DNA of 5,072 nucleotides from CAYQJV01 sp964417925. GTDB taxonomy: Bacteria > Hydrothermota > Tepidihabitantia > B3-TA06 > CAYQJV01. The position numbers and the translations under genes were made by a program. The stretch spans positions 1-5,072 of the forward strand of contig CAYQJV010000073.1 of assembly GCA_964417925.1 (NCBI GenBank), given 5' to 3'. Positions 1 through 5,072 of the stretch are shown piece after piece; position 1 is the stretch's first letter; the number at the start of each line of letters is the position of its first letter. The notes under the pieces are model-generated. The model worked only from the letters and a program-made list of their open reading frames with translations. It did not search any database and was not told the DNA's origin.

Positions 1-1000
1 ACTTTATCTCCCCTTCTCCTTCTTCGTATACTGTGAATTCTCCTGAAAAGTTTTTATATCCATTTTTTAGTTTTACTTTCCTATGAGAGGGAGTAAAAAT
101 AAAGGCAGAATCAAAACTCACTGATAAACTTCCATCTAACTTTACCAGAGTTCCTTTTAAAACTGAAAACTCTTTTGAAGTTGTGGTATAGCTTTTTACT
201 CCTGTATATGATGGAAAAACAAAACTAAATCTTATATTTTCTATTTTTAAAGGATGAGCAATTTTTATCCTTATCTCATTACTCTTTACTCCCAAGGCAG
301 TAAGGTATAGACCACAATCCTCATTTATTTTTACTTCTATCTTTTCTTTTAGTTTTACTTTTTTCTTCTCCTCCTTACTACCTTTTATTACTAATTCTGC
401 AGTTTTAGGTATGATCTTCCCTTCCACATTTACATAAATATCAACCATCTCATCTTTTTCAACTACTTTTTTGTTTGAACTGAGTGTAATTTTTAAAGGA
501 GCTGGTGTATTTAAAAAAAGATAGTTAAAAGCTATTCTGTTTTCCTCTTTGGAAAAAAAGAAAACGGAAAACAGAAAAAGACCTATTGAAATTAAGAAAG
601 CAGTAAAAAATAAAGGTTCTTTTAAAATATAGGAAAAATTTTCTTTTTTAAACTCCTCATCAGTAATTTTTATATATTTTTCGATTAATAAGGAAGAGTA
701 TATTTTTGAAGGAACCTCGGTAGTAAAATAAAATAGATTTTTTATCTTTTCGTATTTAATAGGGTCTATCTTTTCTATTTTTTTTAAAACATTATTGATA
801 TCTTCTCTTTTAAAAATAAAAAATATAGAAAGAAAAAATGGCACAAGGGATAAAAAGAAAAAAAATCTATTAAGAAAAAGAATGGACAGAAGAATACCTA
901 ACACCAAAACTGCTACTGAGGTTGAAGTAAAGACGACCTTTTTAATTTTATACCTTTTATGAATTAAGGTCTTTATCCTCTCAACGGTGTTACTATACAC
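1..1000 (-). CDS. Membrane protein with three N-terminal TM segments and a periplasmic beta-rich region, DUF4175-like (partial, C-terminus outside window)
   Basis: Reading the minus strand from a GTG at 1000-998 gives 333 uninterrupted codons that run off the left edge, with one further base at position 1. The GTG is the most upstream possible start: an in-frame TAA lies two codons before it, and no ATG appears until residue 185. Segments 22-43, 46-63 and 130-149 are strongly hydrophobic and look like transmembrane helices. Residues 64-128 are charged and probably cytoplasmic. From about 150 the protein is beta-rich and probably periplasmic, with Ig-like alternation at about 164-250. The passage FVFPSYTG (260-267), followed about 23 residues later by DGS (289-291), resembles the P-x-Y-T-G...GS pattern I associate with DUF4175 proteins, which also have two close N-terminal helices and a third some distance on. 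Those proteins are long and of unknown function, so most of this gene would lie outside the window. It overlaps the end of polX by 8 bases, suggesting coupled translation. I am confident of the ORF and topology, moderately so of the family. Confidence 0.8.
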   Translation of the reverse strand, partial: MYSNTVERIKTLIHKRYKIKKVVFTSTSVAVLVLGILLSILFLNRFFFFLSLVPFFLSIFFIFKREDINNVLKKIEKIDPIKYEKIKNLFYFTTEVPSKIYSSLLIEKYIKITDEEFKKENFSYILKEPLFFTAFLISIGLFLFSVFFFSKEENRIAFNYLFLNTPAPLKITLSSNKKVVEKDEMVDIYVNVEGKIIPKTAELVIKGSKEEKKKVKLKEKIEVKINEDCGLYLTALGVKSNEIRIKIAHPLKIENIRFSFVFPSYTGVKSYTTTSKEFSVLKGTLVKLDGSLSVSFDSAFIFTPSHRKVKLKNGYKNFSGEFTVYEEGEGEIK

Positions 1001-2711
1001 GTTTTAATCTCTTAAGTAGCTCATCTACAGAAAGAGTATTTATTACATCCTCCTTCTCTAACCAACCTCTTCTTGCCATCCCCACTCCATAAAACATATC
1101 AAGCAGTCCATTGGTATGATGGGCATCGGTATTTATCACTATTTTTATCCCCATTTCCTTTGCCTTTCTTAGATATATATCCGAAAGATCAAGCCTATCA
1201 GGATAGGCGTTCAATTCAAGCCATTTGTTGTATCTTTTGGCTGTCTCAAGAATTTCAGTAACATTTACATCATATCCCTCCCTTTTTGATATTAGTCTTC
1301 CAGTAGGATGTGATACCATATGCACATAGGGATTTGCAAGAGCTTTCTTAATTCTTTCTGTAACATTCTTTTTAAAACCTATATGTACCGCAGCAATAAC
1401 TATATCAAACTCTTGTAAAATCTCCTCTGGATAATCTATGGTTCCGTCCTGGAGAATTTCAACCTCAACCCCTTTTATTATTTTTATTTTGGGATATTTT
1501 TTCTGCAATTCATCTATCTCTTTATGTCTTTTTCTTATATCTTCAACTGCCATCCCCTTTGCCCATTTAGCGGACTGAGAATGGTCTGATATCCCTATGT
1601 ATTCATAGCCAAGTTCAATTGCCTTTTTTACAAGCCCTTCTATATTTTCCATCCCATCACTATAGTTAGAGTGAACATGCAGATCTCCTTTTATATCTTT
1701 AAGTTCCACAAGTCTTGGTAATTTCCCCTCAAGAGCTGCTTCTATCTCTCCCCTATCTTCCCTTAATTCAGGAGGAATCCAGCAGAGGCCCAAAATCTCG
1801 TACACTTCTTCCTCTGTTTTCCCTGCTATTTTTTCATCCTTTTTGAATACCCCATATTCTGAAATTTTAAGTCCCTTATCCTTTGCCATTGTTCTAAGCT
1901 TTATATTATGAGCCTTTGAACCTGTAAAATATTGCAGTGCTGCTCCAAAAGAGTCATCAGGTACTATCCTTAAATCTACCTGCCTTACCATACCGTTCCA
2001 CATAACTTCTACAGATCCCTTTGTCACTCCTGCTGCAAGAATTCTTGATACTCTTTTGAACTTTGTAAAATACTCTATTATTTTCTCTCCCTCCTTCCCT
2101 GTAGCAAGAATATCAATATCTCCAACGGTTTCCTTCATCCTTCGTAAGGATCCTGCAGGTTCTATTTTTTCTATCATCCCAGTTTCTTCCAAATATTCTT
2201 TAATTTCTGAGACAATCTCCCATGCTTCAAAAATTGGTATCCGTTCTTTATGCATTTCATACAACTCTATTCCTTTTTTGATATTCTCAACCTTTTTAGC
2301 CCCCATTCCTTCAAGCCTCGCTAAGGAGCCATCCTCTATAACTCTTTTTAAATCTTCAAGATTTTTAACCCCAAGTTTTTTATATGCAAGAGCCAAAGTT
2401 CTTGGACCAAGGTTTTGAATCTGCATTAAAGCAAGTAGAGATTTTGGTACTCCATCAAGTGCTTCTTCATATTTTTTCATCTTTCCTGTCTCAAGATATT
2501 CCTTTATCTTTTTTGCAATTCCTTCACCTACTCCTGGGATCTTTTTTAATTCACCTTTTTTATAAATATTTTCTATATCTTCAGATAACTCCTCAAGTGC
2601 ACGTGCTGCTTTTCTATACGCATTCACTTTGAATGTAAGCTCACCTTTAAATTCCAAAGCATCTGCAATTTCATAAAACATTTTAGCAAGTTCCTTATTT
2701 TTATCATTCAT
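993..2711 (-). CDS. polX: DNA polymerase/3'-5' exonuclease PolX (family X polymerase with PHP domain)
   Basis: This 572-residue protein has the full length and domain order of bacterial PolX, a repair polymerase that fills short gaps in DNA during base excision repair; the PHP domain supplies metal-dependent 3'-5' exonuclease and AP-endonuclease-type activity in characterised homologues. Visible order: an N-terminal helical 8-kDa-like domain (about 1-85) with a helix-hairpin-helix IPGVGEGIAKKI (58-69); more helix-hairpin-helix-like turns at NLGPRT (100-105) and EGMGAKK (134-140); the nucleotidyltransferase motif GSLRR...VGDIDIL (187-202) with Asp198 and Asp200; the third carboxylate in RQVDLRIV (Asp246); and the nucleotide-binding stretch YFTGSKAHN (261-269). 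The PHP domain spans about 340-572. Candidate metal ligands are DLHVHS (His345, His347), SDHS (Asp376, His377), GVEVE (Glu416), AVHIG (His443), SHPTG (His468) and TDAHH (Asp529, His531). Both active sites look intact. The ATG start overlaps the upstream small gene by 8 bases and has a GGAGG site before it. It is a cytoplasmic enzyme. Confidence 0.97.
   Translation of the reverse strand: MNDKNKELAKMFYEIADALEFKGELTFKVNAYRKAARALEELSEDIENIYKKGELKKIPGVGEGIAKKIKEYLETGKMKKYEEALDGVPKSLLALMQIQNLGPRTLALAYKKLGVKNLEDLKRVIEDGSLARLEGMGAKKVENIKKGIELYEMHKERIPIFEAWEIVSEIKEYLEETGMIEKIEPAGSLRRMKETVGDIDILATGKEGEKIIEYFTKFKRVSRILAAGVTKGSVEVMWNGMVRQVDLRIVPDDSFGAALQYFTGSKAHNIKLRTMAKDKGLKISEYGVFKKDEKIAGKTEEEVYEILGLCWIPPELREDRGEIEAALEGKLPRLVELKDIKGDLHVHSNYSDGMENIEGLVKKAIELGYEYIGISDHSQSAKWAKGMAVEDIRKRHKEIDELQKKYPKIKIIKGVEVEILQDGTIDYPEEILQEFDIVIAAVHIGFKKNVTERIKKALANPYVHMVSHPTGRLISKREGYDVNVTEILETAKRYNKWLELNAYPDRLDLSDIYLRKAKEMGIKIVINTDAHHTNGLLDMFYGVGMARRGWLEKEDVINTLSVDELLKRLKRV
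1008..1013 (-). promoter_or_regulatory. Weak ribosome binding site for the DUF4175-like gene
   Basis: The purine run AAGAGA ends 7 bases before the GTG at 1000. It matches the Shine-Dalgarno core only partly. It lies inside the last codons of polX, so initiation may depend largely on ribosomes finishing polX. The spacing supports the GTG start; the motif alone is weak. Confidence 0.35.
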
Positions 2712-2877
2712 ATTCCCTTATCCTCCATCCAGTTATTTCTTTTTTTAAAAAGAAAAATTTATCTCCACAACGACATATGTATTCCTCCCATCTATACTGT
2801 GTTTCAAATTCTTCAATTATTTTATGAGATACGATATCATCTACCAAATATTCTACACCTTTATAGATTATTTTCAT
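2704..2877 (-). CDS. Small protein of unknown function, 57 residues (73 if GTG at 2925 is used)
   Basis: I do not recognise this protein. From the ATG at 2877-2875 it reads 57 residues, starting MKIIYKGVEYLVDDIV and ending GWRIREYE before a TGA at 2706-2704. It has no signal peptide and no transmembrane segment. It is rich in charged and aromatic residues, with one Cys-x-Cys-Gly motif (ICRCGDKFFF) in the middle. That could be half a metal site, but with only two cysteines a complete zinc ribbon would need a partner or a dimer. The frame stays open upstream to a GTG at 2925-2923, which would add 16 residues. I prefer the ATG because a sigma70-like promoter ending at 2931 would place the transcription start almost exactly on that GTG, and no ribosome site precedes it; the site before the ATG is also weak (a GGAAAAGAAAG purine run). 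The gene overlaps polX by 8 bases and is probably the first gene of that operon. Its tight linkage makes a real gene likely, but its function is unknown. Confidence 0.68.
   Translation of the reverse strand: MKIIYKGVEYLVDDIVSHKIIEEFETQYRWEEYICRCGDKFFFLKKEITGWRIREYE
2722..2726 (-). promoter_or_regulatory. Shine-Dalgarno site for polX
   Basis: GGAGG on the minus strand lies 10 bases before the polX ATG (2711-2709), inside the final codons of the small upstream gene; a second purine run, AAGGGA, lies only 2 bases from the ATG. The site supports the chosen polX start and shows that polX can recruit ribosomes itself as well as through coupling. Confidence 0.7.
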
Positions 2878-2930
2878 AGGTCTTTCTTTTCCACGACTAC
2901 CAGAATACCACACTATTCTATCCACAGTTG

Positions 2931-2958
2931 ATTATAATCTCAATTTAAAATTCGTCAA
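2931..2958 (-). promoter_or_regulatory. Sigma70-type promoter for the small gene-polX-DUF4175-like operon
   Basis: On the minus strand, TTGACG (2958-2953) and TATAAT (2936-2931) are separated by 16 bases. This is 5 of 6 matches to the -35 consensus and 6 of 6 to the -10 consensus. It lies in the only gap in the window, 17 bases after the stop codon of the outer-membrane protein gene. The expected transcription start is about 2923-2925, leaving a leader of about 47 bases before the ATG at 2877. The -10 box is inside a perfect 10-base palindrome, GATTATAATC (2939-2930), which might be an operator or just chance in AT-rich DNA. The match is good, but AT-rich genomes produce such matches at random; position and spacing are the stronger arguments. 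Confidence 0.62.
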
Positions 2959-2975
2959 GTTGAATCATTATCTAT

Positions 2976-5072
2976 CTAAAAGTATGCCCTCACAAATAAA
3001 TTAAAATCCATTTTAACCTCCTCATCCATACATTTTCTTTTAAAAGAGCCGTTTAAATATAGCTTTTCGGTAAATGGATATTCAAAATTTAAAAACGTAG
3101 TTACCGAACTTTCCTCAGGATAAATTGTAAAATACTCTATTGGAATTTCTCCATGAATGTTTCTACAAATAAACTCATAACCGGCATTTACCAATACTCC
3201 CTTTATAAAAATCTCTATCTCTGGTATTACTCTGTACTCATAAACATACCCATTTTCAAAATCAGAATCCGTAAAAGAAAAGGAGATTTTCAAATTTGCA
3301 AAACTCTGCAACCAAGGGGTAATAGAAAATTTCCTTTCACTCATTGTGTAATCACCCTGATAACTGTTTTTTTCTGCGGAAAACTCAAGAAACAACGGGT
3401 TGGCTATTCTTACAAAAGGAATGAATTTAAAAGAAGTAAATTCTTCTTTTTTAAGGTAACCATCGTAATCTATATAGGTTTCTGTACTTTGATTAAAATA
3501 TAATCCGATCTGTATAGCTTGATTAAAGAAGACATTTACTGCAGATAGTATATCTAAATCGTTCTCTTGATTTCTATCACCTGAATAGGTAACACTATTT
3601 TCTATAACCCCCCAATTGAAATTTTTGTTTACCATGATTTCAAAATCGTCCTTTTCCTTAACACCCCCAGTTTCTATTCTTTGGATTTTTATATATCCAC
3701 CACCAGGTTTTTTAACATACCCATCGCTTATGGGATCATAATAGTAGTCTCCTTTACCCTCCCCTACCCAAATATACTCTGCTCTTTTTTTTAAAGCCTT
3801 CAATAAATTATGAACTGCTTTTACTTTTATTACCCCATTTTCAAAATTATAGGTAAAATAAACTGTACCAGTAATGCCTTTTTCAATTTCAGCTTCTTGT
3901 GTGAAATAAAAAAAGCCAAGATCAGAAAGTAAATTAATGCTCTTTTTTTCATACTCTCCCTTTATCCTAATATCTGTATGAAAATTTCTTCCTTTTTTTA
4001 AAAAGCCGTACAAGGATGCTCTATTTTTTAAAAACTCCAATCCACCTTCAATTAATTGAAATGTATCTTTTTTAAAAGATTTTCTTTCTGCCTGTATAAA
4101 ATTTCTATTTTGTTTAATACCAATACTATACACATTTAAGCTATCGGTGAACCTTAAACTTCCATAAAAAGTTCTAAACAGTTCAACTCTATAGTTACTT
4201 CCGAGGAGATCATTTAATCTAAGATAAACCGCAGAAAGTCTTACAGCATCAGAAAAGCTATACGTTACTTCTGTCTCGCCACTTAATAGAGGAAACTCAA
4301 CCGTATCTACTCCCCATTCATTTAGAAGGTCCACCCCCTCAAAAGGTTGGAAAAGTTCATCATACCTGTTATAATACTTAACTCGGGTTCTTACACATAA
4401 ATTCTTCAGATCCAAGGATAACTTTCCACACGTGCCTCCCTTTTCTACATCCCATGAAGAATTAAAAATGTTAGGAAATTCTTTTACATAGCTTCCCCCT
4501 AAATCAATACAAAAATTACCGATTTTGGCACCATATCTTAGTTTTACCTGCTCTTTCTTCCCTGGTAACTGTATCTTTACTACAGGAAGATACTCACCCT
4601 TTCCTCTGCCTACAAACACATAGTATTCCCCAGTATATATGTAATCCCCATTTTTTACACGTGTAAATATTACTGAGTAATCCCCCTTTCCTTTACCTTT
4701 ATACACATAAATATCCCCTTCTTTTACATATTCTCCTTTACCTGTCCCCACGTATATACTTCCCGGAATTAAGACAACAGTATCTCTTATATTTACAAAA
4801 TCAGTGGTATCACAGTTCCACAGAGCATTTTTATCATCTTCATATACACCTAAAGAAATTTCACCTGCTGAATCAGCAATAGAACCTACATAAAAAATTT
4901 TTTTGTATTCCTCATCTAAATAAGAAAATTTTACTACTATAAAGTCATCCTCTGTCAGAGGAATAGAAGGAAGAAAAATAAGCTCTCCTGTTTCATTATG
5001 GATTACATAATCCTTTTCCGGCTCCAATAATATACCATTTAAAAACACTTTTTCCGAACCTGGAATTACATA
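2976..5072 (-). CDS. Large putative outer-membrane beta-barrel protein with G-x-GKG-[DE]-Y repeats (partial, N-terminus outside window)
   Basis: The frame is open from the right edge to a TAG at 2978-2976, giving 698 visible residues. The first in-frame GTG (5048) is almost certainly an internal Val, because the reading continues upstream as YVIPGSEK. Visible residues 1-52 form a beta-rich module, IPGSEKVFLNG...DYVIHNETGELIF. Such modules occur in very large uncharacterised surface or outer-membrane proteins, some resembling the SprA/Sov translocon; this is my recollection of the style, not a proven match. Residues 107-165 hold three G-x-GKG-[DE]-Y repeats and 435-460 a fourth. From about 168 to the end the sequence alternates polar and hydrophobic residues in many short strands with Asn/Asp/Gly turns, as in outer-membrane barrels, and it finishes NLFVRAYF, a terminal Phe typical of the barrel-assembly signal. 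I infer an outer-membrane location. Function, whether transport, secretion or adhesion, is not visible. It contains six cysteines. It lies upstream of the polX operon on the same strand, with its own promoter out of view. Confidence 0.82.
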   Translation of the reverse strand, partial: YVIPGSEKVFLNGILLEPEKDYVIHNETGELIFLPSIPLTEDDFIVVKFSYLDEEYKKIFYVGSIADSAGEISLGVYEDDKNALWNCDTTDFVNIRDTVVLIPGSIYVGTGKGEYVKEGDIYVYKGKGKGDYSVIFTRVKNGDYIYTGEYYVFVGRGKGEYLPVVKIQLPGKKEQVKLRYGAKIGNFCIDLGGSYVKEFPNIFNSSWDVEKGGTCGKLSLDLKNLCVRTRVKYYNRYDELFQPFEGVDLLNEWGVDTVEFPLLSGETEVTYSFSDAVRLSAVYLRLNDLLGSNYRVELFRTFYGSLRFTDSLNVYSIGIKQNRNFIQAERKSFKKDTFQLIEGGLEFLKNRASLYGFLKKGRNFHTDIRIKGEYEKKSINLLSDLGFFYFTQEAEIEKGITGTVYFTYNFENGVIKVKAVHNLLKALKKRAEYIWVGEGKGDYYYDPISDGYVKKPGGGYIKIQRIETGGVKEKDDFEIMVNKNFNWGVIENSVTYSGDRNQENDLDILSAVNVFFNQAIQIGLYFNQSTETYIDYDGYLKKEEFTSFKFIPFVRIANPLFLEFSAEKNSYQGDYTMSERKFSITPWLQSFANLKISFSFTDSDFENGYVYEYRVIPEIEIFIKGVLVNAGYEFICRNIHGEIPIEYFTIYPEESSVTTFLNFEYPFTEKLYLNGSFKRKCMDEEVKMDFNLFVRAYF
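3693..3770 (-). repeat. Fourth G-x-GKG-[DE]-Y repeat, separated from the others
   Basis: WVGEGKGDYYYDPISDGYV followed by KKPGGGY carries the same core as the cluster at 4578-4754, about 270-280 residues further on. It is followed by KIQRIETGG, and the third copy of the cluster is followed by the similar VVKIQLPGKK. This suggests a repeated module boundary ahead of barrel strands. Confidence 0.7.
4578..4754 (-). repeat. Three G-x-GKG-[DE]-Y protein repeats within the outer-membrane protein gene
   Basis: Three copies lie in about 59 residues: YVGTGKGEYVKEGD, YKGKGKGDYSVIF and FVGRGKGEYLPVV. The shared core is aromatic-[VK]-G-x-G-K-G-[DE]-Y, and NGDYIYTGEYY between copies two and three may be a decayed copy. 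At DNA level the cores vary at silent positions (for example GGTAAAGGAGAA, GGAAAGGGGGAT and GGAAAGGGTGAG), so the peptide appears to be conserved rather than recently copied. Confidence 0.8.

Noticed and set aside
540..860. Runs of T and A on the plus strand that look like low-complexity or regulatory DNA
   Set aside because: They are explained by Phe and Lys codons of the membrane protein on the minus strand, whose frame is uninterrupted throughout.
1073..1261. Plus-strand open frame of 62 codons
   Set aside because: It lies entirely antisense to the PHP domain region of polX, has no plausible ribosome site, and its composition is that of a shadow frame.
1000..1560. PHP domain as a separate histidinol-phosphatase-type gene
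   Set aside because: The domain is continuous in frame with the polymerase domain, and 572 residues is the normal length of the bacterial PolX fusion.
2056..2632. Two overlapping plus-strand open frames (120 and 82 codons)
   Set aside because: Both are antisense to the N-terminal half of polX, whose catalytic and DNA-binding motifs are intact on the other strand; the Ser/Phe/Leu-rich translations are typical of reverse-strand shadows in AT-rich DNA.
2959..2975. Possible terminator after the outer-membrane protein gene
   Set aside because: No GC-containing hairpin followed by a T-run is visible between the TAG at 2976 and the promoter; only short AT palindromes are present.
3153..3503. Plus-strand open frame of 116 codons
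   Set aside because: It is antisense to barrel-like coding sequence of the outer-membrane protein and shows no recognisable domain or start signal.
1..5072. CRISPR array, tRNA, rRNA, insertion sequence or phage genes
   Set aside because: No regularly spaced direct repeats, no tRNA-like cloverleaf and no transposase or phage motif could be seen; nearly all of the window is covered by the four minus-strand genes.

Overview
This window is AT-rich bacterial DNA whose genes all lie on the minus strand. The coding strand is purine-rich, and the proteins use many Lys, Glu and Ile residues, with AGA for Arg and ATA for Ile. This fits a low-GC, possibly thermophilic bacterium. A large beta-barrel-like protein ending in aromatic Phe implies an outer membrane, so a diderm. 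The outer-membrane protein style (IPGS..V.LNG and G.GKG[DE]Y motifs) and the DUF4175-like membrane protein remind me of the Fibrobacterota/Chlorobi/Bacteroidota side of the tree and of candidate phyla such as WOR-3. That placement is an inference; no rRNA or other definitive marker is present.

Layout in the direction of transcription (high to low coordinates): (1) 5072-2976, the C-terminal 698 residues of a large putative outer-membrane beta-barrel protein whose start lies outside the window. (2) A gap of about 50-100 bases with a good sigma70-type promoter, TTGACG-16 nt-TATAAT. (3) 2877-2704, a small unrecognised protein of 57 residues, or 73 if a GTG at 2925 is used. (4) 2711-993, a complete family X DNA polymerase with a C-terminal PHP domain (bacterial PolX), all catalytic motifs intact. 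(5) 1000-1, the N-terminal 333 residues of a membrane protein that I place tentatively with the DUF4175 family. It has three transmembrane segments followed by a periplasmic beta-rich region, and it runs off the left edge.

Genes 3, 4 and 5 are joined by two 8-base overlaps and probably form one translationally coupled operon driven by the promoter at 2931-2958. The operon therefore links a DNA repair polymerase with an envelope protein. The outer-membrane protein gene is upstream on the same strand, and I see no hairpin terminator after it, so read-through is possible.

The most interesting item is the outer-membrane protein. It carries a repeated aromatic-[VK]-G-x-G-K-G-[DE]-Y motif, three copies together and one about 280 residues later, and both locations are followed by the start of beta-barrel-like sequence. 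I see no RNA genes, CRISPR array, insertion sequence or phage gene in the window.
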